NCBI GenBank assembly: GCA_037962975.1
Contig: CM075674.1
Span: forward strand, 35,106,501 to 35,170,500
Source: Clitoria ternatea
Taxonomy: Eukaryota > Streptophyta > Magnoliopsida > Fabales > Fabaceae
Direction: 5' to 3'
DNA length: 64,000 bases
Shown: piece by piece, positions 22,701 to 34,129 of the stretch
Layout: each line of letters opens with the position of its first letter
Position numbering within the stretch: position 1 is the first letter of the stretch
Notes under the pieces: model-generated
Told to the model about the DNA's origin: nothing
The model's database searches: none
The model's input: only the letters and a program-made list of their open reading frames with translations
Translations under genes and position numbers: made by a program

Positions 22701-23962
22701 ATGGTCAATTATCCCTACGAGAATTCTTGGGTCATCCCCTATATCCGTTATCTGGCAGACGGACAGCTCCCTACTGATGAGAAGGAAAGGAGAAGAGTGA
22801 AAAGAGAACTGTCGTACTTCACCATGGTTGATGGTGTTCTTTACAAAAGGGGATTCTCTGTCCCGTACCTCCTTTGTTTGAGAGAAGACGAGGTACAAGC
22901 AGTGTTGGAGGAAGTACACGAGGGGCAGTGTGGGCACCATGCTGGGGAAGGAGTTTAATGAGAAAAATCCTCAGGGCTGGTTACTGGTGGCCCACGTTGA
23001 AGCAGGATTCAGCAGATTTTGTGAAAAGGTGTGATGCTTGTCAAAGATTTTCCAATCTCCATCATACACCGGCCCAAGAGCTTTCCTCATCTGTTGTGCC
23101 ATGGCCGTTCTACCAATGAGGCCTTGATATCTTGGGTCCGTTCCCTACTGCTCCAGGAGGTATCAAGTATTTGATTGTGGGGGTAGATTACTTTACTAAG
23201 TGGATTGAGGCTGAGCCAGTGGTGCACATCACCTCTGCAAGGATAAGACGCTTTGTGTATGAAAATATCATAGCTCGATTCGGTGTCCCAGGGCGGATTG
23301 TAACTGATAACGACACCCAGTTCACAGATAAAAAGTTCACAGATTTGCTTGAAGGACTGGGGATAATCCAAATTTTCTCGTCTGCTGAGCACCCTCAGAC
23401 GAACGGCCAAGCAGAAGTAGCCAATCGAGAGGTGCTGAAGGGGTTGAAGAAGCGTCTTGGAGAAGCAAAGGGGGGTTGGACTGATCAGCTGTGTCACGTT
23501 CTATGGGCGTATCGTACTACACCGCACTCCTCCACTAACGAATCCCCATATCGGTTGACCTATGGAGTTGAGGTGATGATCCCGGTGGAGCTACAAACCA
23601 GATCGGCCCGAGTGGAATATTTTTCAGTTGAAGACAATAACGCCAATCTGGCATCGGAGCTGGACGTTCTCCACGAATTAAGGGAAGGAGCTTTCATCAG
23701 AGACCAGGCAATAAAAGTGAAGGCAGTTCTCCGGTACAACAGACGTGTTCAACACAAAGCATTCAACACCGGAGATCTTGTTTTGAGGAAGGCAAGTGTG
23801 GGCAATAAATTTGCTTATCAAGGTAAACTAGCACCAACATGGGAAGGCCCTTACAGAGTTGCTGAGGTGACAGGAAAGGGATCATACCGACTCGAGGAGC
23901 TCGATAGAACCCCAATTCGCAATAAGTGGAACACTCAGAACTTACGTATTTATTACAGTTAG
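22701..23962 (+). pseudogene. Integrase of Tat element 2 (frameshifted)
   Basis: Zinc-binding N-domain: HEGQCGHHAG at about 22918 in the gag-pol frame, then RCDACQRF at about 23030 in frame +2. A 1- or 2-nt indel at about 22940-22947 separates them. Core: Asp 23186 (VDYFTKW), Asp 23306 (VTDNDTQF) and Glu 23414 (GQAEVANRE), giving D-D-35-E spacing with all three residues kept. TGA at 23117 replaces the Trp of a PFYQWGLDIL-like motif. C-terminal GPY-like stretch: TWEGPYRVAEVTGKGSYRL. The frame ends at 23962, followed by the non-coding leader also seen at base 1 of the window. Confidence 0.92.
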
Positions 23963-24289
23963 TTGGTAAGACGGCATGTACTCTTTTTCCTTACTTGAGT
24001 TTTTTCCCATTGGGTTTTCTCAAGAAGGTTTTAACGAGGCATGACCCCAGCTACGCTCCCTTTGTAATATCTATTCAACTTAATGAAAGTGCAATTTTCG
24101 ACTCTATCAATCTCACTCTCTCATTTGTATGATGTGATTTATAGCTATAAGTCGTTCTTAAGCGAAGGCCCTCAGGACGGATGATCTCAACTACTCAGTC
24201 TGTAGTTGACGATGTAACTCCTCGAGGGACGATTGGAGACCCTCAGGACGGATGATCTCAATCACCTATTCTGTGCATTGACGATGTAA

Positions 24290-24760
24290 CTCCTAAAGGG
24301 GGAAATGGGTTGTAGGATTGAACCGAACCCCATCTGAAGGCCCGGATTATAGGATTGCACTGAACTCTGGGTACGGTTAGTAGGATCGAACTGAACACCG
24401 TCTGAAGGCTTGCATTGTAGGATTGCACCGAACTCCAAGTATGGTTAGTAGGATCAAACCGAACACCATGTGAAGGCTTGGGCGCAGTAAGCTGGTTCAT
24501 CTTTGAAACCACGCTGAACCCCGAGTAACGGGCGCAGTAGGTTCAGGATTAGCCCTGATCCGAACCCCGTGTTGAAGGCCTGGATTGTAGGAATTAAACC
24601 AAACTCTGGGTACGGTTAGTAGGATCGAACCGAACACCGTTGAAGACTTGAGTTGTAGGACAAGACCAAACCTCAAGAGAAAGGTGTAGTTCACTAACCT
24701 TTACAAAGTCATGCCAAAACCTACATGAAGACTTGGAGGAAAGGGTTGTACCGAACTCTA
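24290..24760. repeat. Tandem repeats in the 3' region of Tat element 2
   Basis: Repeats of the GTAGGATTGAACCGAAC type with CTCTGGGTACGGTTAG linkers, orthologous to 205-560. Just upstream are two copies of CTCAGGACGGATGATCTCAA (about 24171 and 24243). Located between pol and the antisense gene. Confidence 0.85.
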
Positions 24761-25217
24761 AATATAATTTCCGTCCTCATTTTCGAAGTATTCTGAATGG
24801 GGCGGTTGAACGCGAATATGGCCGTTCTACATCTTCGAGATCGGATGAACCTTTCCAATTTCCAGGAAGTTAAAGGTAACATTTTATAGCGAAATTTCCC
24901 TTCCCAAAATACTTATACTTGGGGACAGGGCATACTTTAACTTAATTGTTGCTTCTTTGATTACCATTTTTGTTATCTTACTTCGAGTTGATAAACACGC
25001 TTTAAACAGCAATATAGTTAAGCAGAGTAGATTTGTAAGGTACTGAAAAGGTAAAGTATTGCGTATACGACTAAGTTATCCAGCAACTGTATATTTGATA
25101 TAAATGATTGAAAAGAAGCAAAAATAAATCTTATTTTTATGAAGAAAAATTTTATGAGTCTCAAAGTGTTAAAACTGGAGCTGATCCCAGTACACAGCTA
25201 TAAATGAATGCATAAAA

Positions 25218-27915
25218 TCAAGGAGCAGGTGGTTGATTTTCTGAGGTGGGCACTTCCGTTCTCTTCTCTTCAGCTCCCTCCGTTTGAGCCTTATCCGCTC
25301 CGGTCTCTGGGCCAGTTTGAGTACCTTCTTGTGTTTCACCTTTGGGGCCAGATTTGGACAGTACAGGTTCCATGCTTTGACCCTCCGGAAGTGGAGGCAG
25401 TTCATAAAGAGAATCGTGAGGATCCTGGTACGAGCCATCCTTCTTCGCTTCGACAAGTTTTCCCTCATGGAACTCATAAAATGAATCCAGTCCGTACAGA
25501 TTAAGCTTCACTCCAGGGTTGCGGTAAAAAACTTGACGAAGTGCCAGGCCGAAGCATTCGTAAGCTACCTTCTTGCATATTTCCAAGGCTTTGGCAGCCT
25601 TGGCCTTAGCGACAGATAATTTCTTCTGAAGCTTGGCAAAATCCTCCTCCGACGGCCTAGTGCTCGTACTCCCCTTCCTTAGCTCTTCGATCTGGGCCTG
25701 CATCTCCTTCCGAAGGATCTCCCACTCCCCTTGGCTTTTATTGTGGCTGGCCTCCATTGTTTTGAGATCGTCAGCAAGCGTGGTCGATCTCTTCTTCTCT
25801 AATTGCAGCTCTTCCTCAAGGAGGGGGATGGACTTATTTTGTTGCTGAAGCTCATTGACTTGTCGTTCTAAAGCCTTATTAGTGAAGTGAAGCTGGCTTA
25901 TTTCTTCAGTCTTCTTTTGCAGCGTTTCCTTGGCCTTAGTCAATTCAGCCTGCACCCCTCTGTGAGTCTCAGCCTGCTTGGTCACCCAGGCCTCCCTAAC
26001 AGCGATATTGGCCTCGAGCTTCTCAACCTGTTCCATATAATCCGCCTTTTTGCTCAAGGAGCCCAAGAGGCCGGATAGCTCATCCAGTTGCCAACGGCTG
26101 GCCTCGCAAGCACTTCGAACTTCAGCAGCGTCAAGAGAGGGGCGGAGGCAATATCTTGCCTTTGGAAGAGTGGCAGGCATGGACCCCTGGAACCAAAGGT
26201 ATGGAGACAGGAAAGACTCTTTGGGGGATCCATCGTTGGGAGAGGACCGCTCCCCGAGTCCGGTCCAGACGTGGTCTGTGAAGGAGGGGCGGTTGAGTCA
26301 GAGACAGGTTTCTTTCCCTTGTCCTTTTTTAACCCAGATTCCTCAAGGGTCTTTTGGCGCTTCTTTGCGGGGTTACCAGCGGGAGGCTTCTCCATGCCTG
26401 AAGACTGGACCAGACGTCTCTTTTTCTTCTTTTTCTCTGGGACGTCCTCTTCAGCACTCTGCTCCGTAGCCTCGGTTTGTTTTTCAGGCTCCTCCTCATC
26501 AAGGAGAGGGACCTCGTCTCCCACTGCGGAGGTCAGCGGAATGGTGGGAGTTTTGGTGGAATTCCGCTTGGCCTGAATCTTATTCTCTTCGGAGGAAGAG
26601 TCATCATCAGCCAGTATAGTCCTCAGAGACAACATTTCAGGATAGACCTTCCCAATTTGTTCTGCAAAACAAGAAGAAGTGAGTTAAGCACATGGGAAGA
26701 AAATTAAAGAGAACAGAATAAGTATGTAACATAACCACAATTGAGAACGGTCATTACGGAGATAGGTAGTCCGGACTTCATCACTCCCAATGAGAAGTCT
26801 GCAGGAAAACCCCTTGAGGGTCTTTGAGGCCGTCTGCATGGCACTTAGAACCTCGACGGAGTGAGAGGAAAGCTCACTCTCTTCAGTGTAGTAAGTACGG
26901 CTCAGTAGCAGAAAATGCCCATGCGACCAACTGAGAGGGAATTTAGTAAATCCTTCCTTGTTGAGCCAGAAGACCGGCTTGTTGGGTTGAATTCGGACCC
27001 GCGTGTAGTAGTGTTTGAAAGAACGTCCGTCCACCTTCGCGGATTCGGTGTAGGACTTAAAGTTCACTATCCTCGAGTCACAACGGAGTGTTATGAACCC
27101 AAGGCCACCCTTCTTGTTGACACGGCGGACCACTTGGTAGTAATAAAATAGCTTGGCCATAGTGGCGGTGAAGTTGAAATGCTTTCCTAAAACTTCGAGA
27201 GCCCGTACCAGACCCCAGTCGTTGGGATGCAGTTGAGTAGGAGCGCAGTCAAGGAAGCGCAGGACGGCCATTTGAAACTCCGTCAGGGGGAAGCGAACTC
27301 CCAAGTTTTGGAAGACGAAGTCGTACATGTAGACCGACCTCTCGTCAGGAACACGGTGGCAGACCCTCTCAGTTGGAAGGGGGCAAGGATGAGAAAGCGT
27401 CCTTTATACTTCTTCTCAGAGTAGATTTTGCAGCGAAGAGTGACCGAGCCGCCCTCTTCATTTGCGTGATAAGAAGGAATTTCCAGGAATTCATCTTCGA
27501 CCCAGCAGTACGGCCTTTCCCTGTTCAGCTTTTCCCAATTCAGCCGGTGTGCCACGACGTTGACACACCCTTCAGTAGTCCGCAGAATCAATGTCTTACC
27601 AGACCCCGGAATCTCCATGGTACCTGATGCACGATGGAACGTGTATGTACTGTGATAGAAGGCAACATCGTCAGAGAGATAGCCTTCGTTACTTGACCCA
27701 TTCTCAGAGCTGCTGGTGGCCCTCGAGTCAAGGGGATCCTCAGAGCGGCGCCGATCAATGGGCGCTCGTGAGGACGAAGTCTCAGCTCTCTCTGAGCGAC
27801 GAGGCCCAGCCGCAGGAAGATTCACTGGAATCCTTCCTCCACGGCGGCTAGAGGGAGCACGAGAGCTCAGATTCCCCCTGTTTGAGGTACCAGCGCTGCT
27901 TGTTCTAGGGCGCAT
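25218..27915 (-). pseudogene. Antisense accessory gene of Tat element 2 (two exons, two frameshifts)
   Basis: Minus strand, ATG 27913-27915, stop 25218-25220. Exon 1: Ser/Arg-rich N-terminus, then a domain with FLDCAPTQLHP, WGLVRALEVL and FKHYYTRVRI that resembles the plant 'putative gypsy type transposon' family. An intron at 26757-26662 (96 nt; GTAATGACC...TTTTGCAG) keeps the frame: exon 1 ends CTCC and exon 2 starts AACAAATTGGG. Exon 2: acidic and KKKKK-rich segment, then a heptad-rich coiled coil (about 26130-25560), then a conserved C-terminus (YELPPLPEGQSMEP). A 1-nt loss near 27375 relative to element 1 and a second frameshift near 26225 break it. The intact protein would be about 860 residues. 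Copies 1 and 2 are broken at different sites, so the parent gene was intact. Confidence 0.8.
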
Positions 27916-28583
27916 GATTGAAGCAAATGACTAAAGATAATACGAAGGTAAGGGTTAGGGAGGTTACCTAAAAGAAGGAAGAACTTTGTGAGGATGAAAG
28001 GCAGCAAGGTAATCTTCAGGAATTTCAACAGAGGATCACTAAGCTTGATGGCAGGAATGGATTTCGAAACTCGTTAAGTACCCCTTTTATAGGTAACGAA
28101 GAAACACAGTGAACAGCCAAGAGTCACAATGTTTGTTTCAAAACGCAACCTTTACGATTCAAACGAAGTCGTCATTTCGTAACATTAAAGCGCAAAAATG
28201 GTAACGTTTCAGTAAATGTTTTTACGAAGTGGGCTCGCATAAGTTGAAATCCAGGCCCAATAAGCCCAATCGACGGTTACACTCTTGGGTAATGATGGTT
28301 CACGTGTTAAAAGGGACATTTAATATCCAATCATTTCAGACGCATTTAATGCATCCCAACCACTCCTCGAATACCAAGAGTTTTGATTTTCAAAAACTCT
28401 TGGGATTTCCCTCAATATGAATCTTTGTCCGAATCCGTTATGGATAATATAAGAAGAGCGGTCACATAGTTGGCAGAGCGGATGTTGAGGAGTCTTCAGA
28501 AGGAATTTCTAGAATGTTTCACCGTCATCCAGACTTCTCAAAGGCTGTATAGCTCATGTAAGCAACCTAACAGTCCCTCACAT

Positions 28584-28598
28584 AAGCTAGGGGACAAA
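28584..28598 (+). other. Polypurine tract of Tat element 2
   Basis: AAGCTAGGGGACAAA directly before the 3' LTR. Confidence 0.8.
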
Positions 28599-29397
28599 TG
28601 ATCCGGTCTGGATACCGGTCCCCAATGTTATGACATCAGAATGACCTCTAAGGAGGGAAACCGGTGTCACAGTTCAGACGATGCCACACTGGATATCCGT
28701 TGTACCTTCATCCGTTCTCATTCCATCAGACGTTCTATTCATCCTCGCTACCACGGATGCTTCATTCGTCCTCATTTCACGTCGATAACCGTTTACTTCA
28801 GGGTCACTGTGAGATAAGAGTTCCATATAGCTTATCAGCGAAGATACCCTGCATAGCAGAATGTGTCAATGTCAATTACCTCAGAGAGTATGTACATGTG
28901 TCAGCGAAATATACAGAAAGGTGATTGTCTTCCATCCTTATCACAGGATCGTACTCTGATAATTGACCTACCCCCCTGACACACTCTGAGTACTGAGCCA
29001 CCCTGATTGACACACTTCACACGCTATTAGAGCCAATGGGCCCCTTTGCATCCAACGATTCATTTCCTACGTTCAACTATAAATAGCATGATCTAAAACA
29101 CATGCAAGGTTACGTTGTCCTAACTCACTCTTTTACTATTGCATTGAGTGTTCACTGAGTTCATTCACTCTTCTAACTTGAGCATCAGAGAATCTTCGCA
29201 GGTGGCATCACCTTTCACCCCTTCTCAACACGAAACGTTGGTGTGAAGGATCTCCAGGACAACAAGGCCGGTTTCTTCCACTGAGAGATCGGATTGTAAC
29301 ACCGGATACCCACTGTACCGGTGTGTAAACCCTAAAACACCTAAACTCTTGTGGCTGGTCCCACACCGGATCCTAGACCCCGGTTCAGGCTAGTTCA
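28599..29397 (+). repeat. 3' LTR of Tat element 2
   Basis: 799 bp, gap-free alignment to the 5' LTR with about 30 mismatches by eye, of which only one (A/C near the end) is a transversion. The TATA box is at about 29078. Followed by the ATCAC duplication and then the rest of LTR copy C. Confidence 0.95.
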
Positions 29398-30914
29398 ATC
29401 ACATTACTCAATTTGCATCTCATGCAATACTTCAACATCAACAATTCAAGTATCCTACTACATCTCATGCATAGGAACTATTTAATCAAGCTATCACATT
29501 TCATGTAACATATTAATATCCACTCAATTACCTCAATGCATCTCATGCAATTCATCGAATATATTATGGATAGAACGTATCACAATCATTGATAATTCAC
29601 AATTATCTTGCTAATGAGGTATTTCATAATTAAGCATATTAATTCATCATAATTCATAACTATATAACTCATACATGTAAAGATACCCCAAATCCGTCCA
29701 TAAATTATACATTGAAAATGTAATAGCCCCCTACTTAGAATAAATAATCCAGAAGCTCCCCGAGCTATCCAATCACCAATCTGAAGCCTCTAAAAATCCT
29801 AAAACATAGATAATTGATTTTTTAATAACTCGCACACTATTAAATTCATACTCCACAGCCTATAACTAACATTATATTTGATATTCGGTAATTATAACTT
29901 ACCAGAATACATAAATAACCTTCGGTATTTGCTTTCGACAATATCCAAGTTCCGAATCACTTCCAAAACGAGCACCTACTAAGAATCATGAAGCATCAAG
30001 CTGGCCAATAATCCAAACCACTTTAAAATCATATAATTTCACCAAAACGACCCATCAATAATTATCTTATCGATTAACGACATACCCAACTAAGTCGTCG
30101 ACCTCCAAAGCTCAATTCCGACGAACCCCCAAGTTGTTCGTTACTTCAAACTACTCCGAAATCGCCTAGTTTCATAGAAACAATTATTATCACGCCCCAA
30201 GTCCATGAAAATGACAATCTAGAAGTCATGAGTTTCCATTTTTACTCACTTGGACTTGAAGAAACCAAGGCTTCAATAGTCCCCAAGCTGCCTGAAATCA
30301 AGCAAGCCTTACAAATACCTCTAAATTCAAGAAAATGCAAGAGTTAAGAGGTGGGTTCCATGAATTTCCAAAATCGAAAATGGGGTTCCAAAACCATATA
30401 GATTTTACCTTAAATTAGTGAATACAAGCTTTCCCTCAAGCATCCATAGCTGCCACGTGAGATAATGAGGGAGGAATTGATGGCTCTTGCTTCCAATATG
30501 ATGAAATCAAGCAAGGAGAATGGTGAGATAGGATGATGTTGCCTCAAGATGAAGAAAGGAAGAAAGCTCAGTTTTCACTCTCTGTAGCATGCGTGAATTG
30601 AAATGAGAAGGAGAAGAGAATTGAAATTTTGGCATTTAGCATTAAAGGCAAAAAGGTAACTTTACACCATAATAATTAATTAACTATAACCCTTCCATTT
30701 TAATTAATCACCCATGCAATTTGCCTTAATCAACACAGGATGTTAGAATAGACACATATATACATATATATATATATATATAATTATTTTATATGAAATT
30801 AATAAAAATTTATAAGGACATTAGTTCAAAGAGAATTTTAGATCAAAATAAATAGATTATATACCTATTTTATAAAATAATTTTTTTAAAAAAGTAATTA
30901 AATAATAGTAGTTG

Positions 30915-31195
30915 TTTCCCTCTGAGTTGGGAGGTGGCCCTATGAGATCCCTCTCTTCCTCTTTTTTAAGAAAGATATCTTTAATATCCTAATTCCTAAG
31001 AATCTTAGGCAATTATTATTATCTTATAGTAATTGGGCCAAAGTCAAACCCCCCTTTTCTATTGTATAAATAAGATCTTGTAATCCTCTTTACTCTAAGT
31101 GACATTTTTAGTAATAATCCTAATTATCCTAGAGTAATTCTTTAGGGTTTTTAGCCTTACACACTCAGAGTGAACAATAATTCTCTAGAGCCTTC
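30915..31195 (+). repeat. Tat-like LTR fragment
   Basis: TTGTATAAATAAGATCTTGTAATCC, AAGTGACATTTTTAG, CTTTAGGGTTTTTAGCC and CACTCAGAGTGAACAATAAT match in order the blocks at 7480-7612 and 52815-53350. The TATA box is at about 31064. No partner LTR or genes are nearby. Confidence 0.55.
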
Positions 31196-33914
31196 GTAAC
31201 TCTTTATATCTTGTATAAAGGTTATGCCGCTATCAATAAGAGGTTAGGGGCTTATATTGAGAACATGCCAGAAACCGTCTGTAGCTATGTCAAGAATTAT
31301 TGTGTATTAGCTTTTTCCTCGATTTACCAAAAGTACTGCTACATGTATCATTGTAAGGATTTACCATTTACTCCAATAAATACCACATATTCATTATACA
31401 TAAAGTGCATTTAATCTAACTCATATGCTTGTATATCATACTAACTTAAGCATTCAATCTAACTCATATGCATTCAATCTAACTTGACATGGTTAACATA
31501 TGAATTTTGGGGAAAATTAGTCTCTAGAAGCAACCAAATATTGTACCCAAAAAATTAACGAAATACTACTATTTAGTTACTAATCATGCTTGAGAACTGT
31601 GGAATCATTATTAATTTGAAATTGTTGTTCCCACCTAGAATTAGGTCTTAGGTTAATTTTTATAACGAGGACCACTGTTTTTCTTTTTTGGTAAGCCATA
31701 ACGAGGACCACTATTTATAAATATTTGATATCGCAAACAAATCGCACGCCGTTCCACCACCTTAAGAAGATTCACGTTGAATATCATTTTCTTTCGTAAA
31801 ACCGGTCATCTAATTTTTGTTAGGTGGGACCAATTTCTTTTCCTTTTATTTCATAATCATTTCCCCATTTCTATTTCTTCGGAGGAAAAAAAAACGTATT
31901 TTAAGAGATTTAATAATTTAACTCCTTGGTGAGAAAAAAATACGCATCTTAAAAAATATAATTAATTACATTAAACAATTAATTATTTTTTATTTTATCT
32001 TTTCTTATTTCTTATTTATTTATCTTAAAATTCTCTCCACCTTTAATATATTATTAGAAGATAAACAATTATGTTAAAAAAATTAATAATCTTTACGTTT
32101 GAAGAAATTAGTCTTCAGCTTCTGAGTGAAGGATATTTTTATGTGCTAAAACTTAGAGACTTAAGATATAATTAAAAAAAATTTCTTGTTTAAAAAATAA
32201 TTTTTATTTTTATATTATATCTATCAGTTGCTCTATTAACTCTACACGTAATAACTGCTTTTATTATTTTATTTCATTGTAAATTTAATTTCTATCTGAT
32301 TTAAAATTAAATATATATTTAATTGATAAATTTTAACTCTTTAGTTATGGAATTTATATCAAAACAAGTTTTTGTTTTGTCACTTTAACTATTTTCACAT
32401 TTAAATTTCATTCTACTTTTGATAAGATTAGATAAGTTGTTTTGTTCATATCAATGAAATATATAAAATTAAATTTAAATTAGATAACAATTAAATTTAC
32501 ATTGATAAAGAATAATAAAAATTGTTATGTTGTATTTTTCAATAGAGTTAATAAAGAAAATGATAATGATATTGCATTAACAAAACATGGGATGAAGCTA
32601 TAACTCACAAATTGCATATATAAATTTATAATGTACTTGGATTCTGGTTATAATGTTTGATTTGTAATTAGGGCAAGATATTTTCTAATTTGTTAACTAA
32701 ATAAAGTTTGATCCATCTAAAACAGTGTATATAATTAATGTTAGTATTAATAATTATTAAATAACCATGTTTTATAGCTTTATTTTAACACCTAATTAGG
32801 GTATGTTACAGGTTGATCTGAAATGTATTTTGTATTCTAGAAGTATCAACTATAATATAATATAAGTCCAATGCAACGCAAAATTTGTTTTGAAATGACC
32901 CATTTTGATAATTAGTTTATATTTCTTGCATTTTATTTTGCAATTGCCTGTTAATAGAGTATAATCCACTTTTAAAGACCTTAGCTTTAGCATTATATAA
33001 ATTTTAAGGGGAGGGGCTGATAGTGATAATTTCCAATTTTCAGTAAAAGAAACAAATTTAAAATTGAAAGCCTAACTTTCCTTTTGCATGTTTTCCCTAG
33101 AGAATCAGAAACTTGCAAATATCAAAATCCTAGTTATGACTATAATTCACAGGTCAACTCTATCGCTATTTATGACCGAAAATTGTTACCGGGGTATATG
33201 TAACTTAGTTCCATGGCAAGAAGAATAAAATAGAGCATATTTGATATGCATGTAAAAGTATTTTATTTTGATAAATATTTATTTTAATAATTAAATTGGT
33301 CATGTTAGAATCCGTTTGATATTTAGATGTTGTTATGAAAAAAAAATTATTTATATAAATAATCTATTTTGTTTTAATTATAATAAAAATATATTTTAAA
33401 TTTAAAATTACTAAAATAGATACAGGAATTATAAAATTGAGAAAATACAACAAAATATAATATAAAAACGTATTTTAGAACTAAATATTTTTTAAATAGA
33501 ACCTAAAAAATTTAAATTTTGATTATAATTATTTTTCTATACAAAAGATAATCTAGATTATAATCTATTTTTCATTAAAGGACTTAAGTATTTTCAACTA
33601 TACCTAAAAAATAATCTTTAAAAAAAAAACTTTCCCATGCACACATTTTGAAGTCACTACCTCATCCATATTTTGAATACAAGAAAAAAATAATTGTTAA
33701 TTTAATTCAATATCGTTGATTTCATATCAAACAAATATTTTTTTCCATAATATCCTTCATTGTTTCAAAGAGTTTATTTTCTTCCGGTTGAAAAAATTAT
33801 ACTACCATTTGTACTTAAATAAGGACATTAATTGCCAACGTTTTAGTTACAACTAATTCTAACTTTAAATTGCTATAGTGTATAATAGATGATGTATTAT
33901 ATGATAAATACTTT
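31196..33914. other. AT-rich intergenic DNA, no gene seen
   Basis: No credible reading frame, RNA gene or recognised transposon. The block AACGAGGACCACT occurs twice (about 31665 and 31695), a small local duplication. Confidence 0.5.
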
Positions 33915-34092
33915 CTTAAGTAAGAGTAAGAAGAATAAATTTGAACTATTGGATCTTATCATAGATGATTGAGATTAAAATATTGTGATTATGTGACTTT
34001 TTAAGTGATAATGTAATTTTAAAAAACTTTTAATCACGATCATCTATATATAGTTGTACGATCTAGATTTGTCTTTCTCACTCTCACCTAAG
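33915..34092. mobile_element. Small foldback MITE, 178 bp
   Basis: The left arm CTTAAGTAAGAGTAAGAAGA... pairs with the reverse complement of the right end (CTTAGGTGAGAGTGAGAAAG...). Pairing extends about 65 bp on each side, to ATGATTGAGATTAAAA against ATGATCGTGATTAAAA. No coding potential. No clear target duplication, so the superfamily is undecided. Confidence 0.6.
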
Positions 34093-34129
34093 ACATACAT
34101 ATAAGTGGTCAATATCTGTAAATCAATCG

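Larger units (their letters stand above)
17648..29397 (+). mobile_element. Complete but inactive Tat-lineage Ty3/gypsy retrotransposon (element 2)
   Basis: 11,750 bp, bounded by two LTRs of exactly 799 bp and flanked by ATCAC on both sides (17643-17647 and 29398-29402). Order: 5' LTR, primer-binding site, gag, protease, RT, RNase H, a second RNase H, integrase, tandem repeats, a minus-strand gene, polypurine tract, 3' LTR. The second RNase H and the antisense gene are marks of the Tat clade (established knowledge). I count eight in-frame stops and one frameshift in gag-pol. The two LTRs differ at about 30 positions by eye, nearly all transitions. That would be about 1.5 million years at the commonly used 1.3e-8 per site per year, or less if methylation sped the changes. 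Confidence 0.95.
15689..30747 (-). repeat. Solo LTR copy C, split by Tat element 2
   Basis: Starts TGAAACATCCTAAC at 15689 and ends GGATGTTAGA at 30747 (the usual C of TTACA has become G). The flanks are ATAGA at 15684-15688 and ATAGA at 30748-30752, a clean 5-bp target duplication. Removing the Tat insertion (17648-29397 plus one ATCAC) leaves about 3.3 kb of LTR with no internal genes. Family blocks: GGGTGAGCATAATACATG near 17145, ACCGTTTGCCCTCC near 17463, and a minus-strand AAGTAGGGGGC...ACATTTTCAATG block near 29710. It contains the palindromic TCGCTTGAGCGA at 16248 and near-copies. The minus-strand LTR orientation follows the family. Confidence 0.85.
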
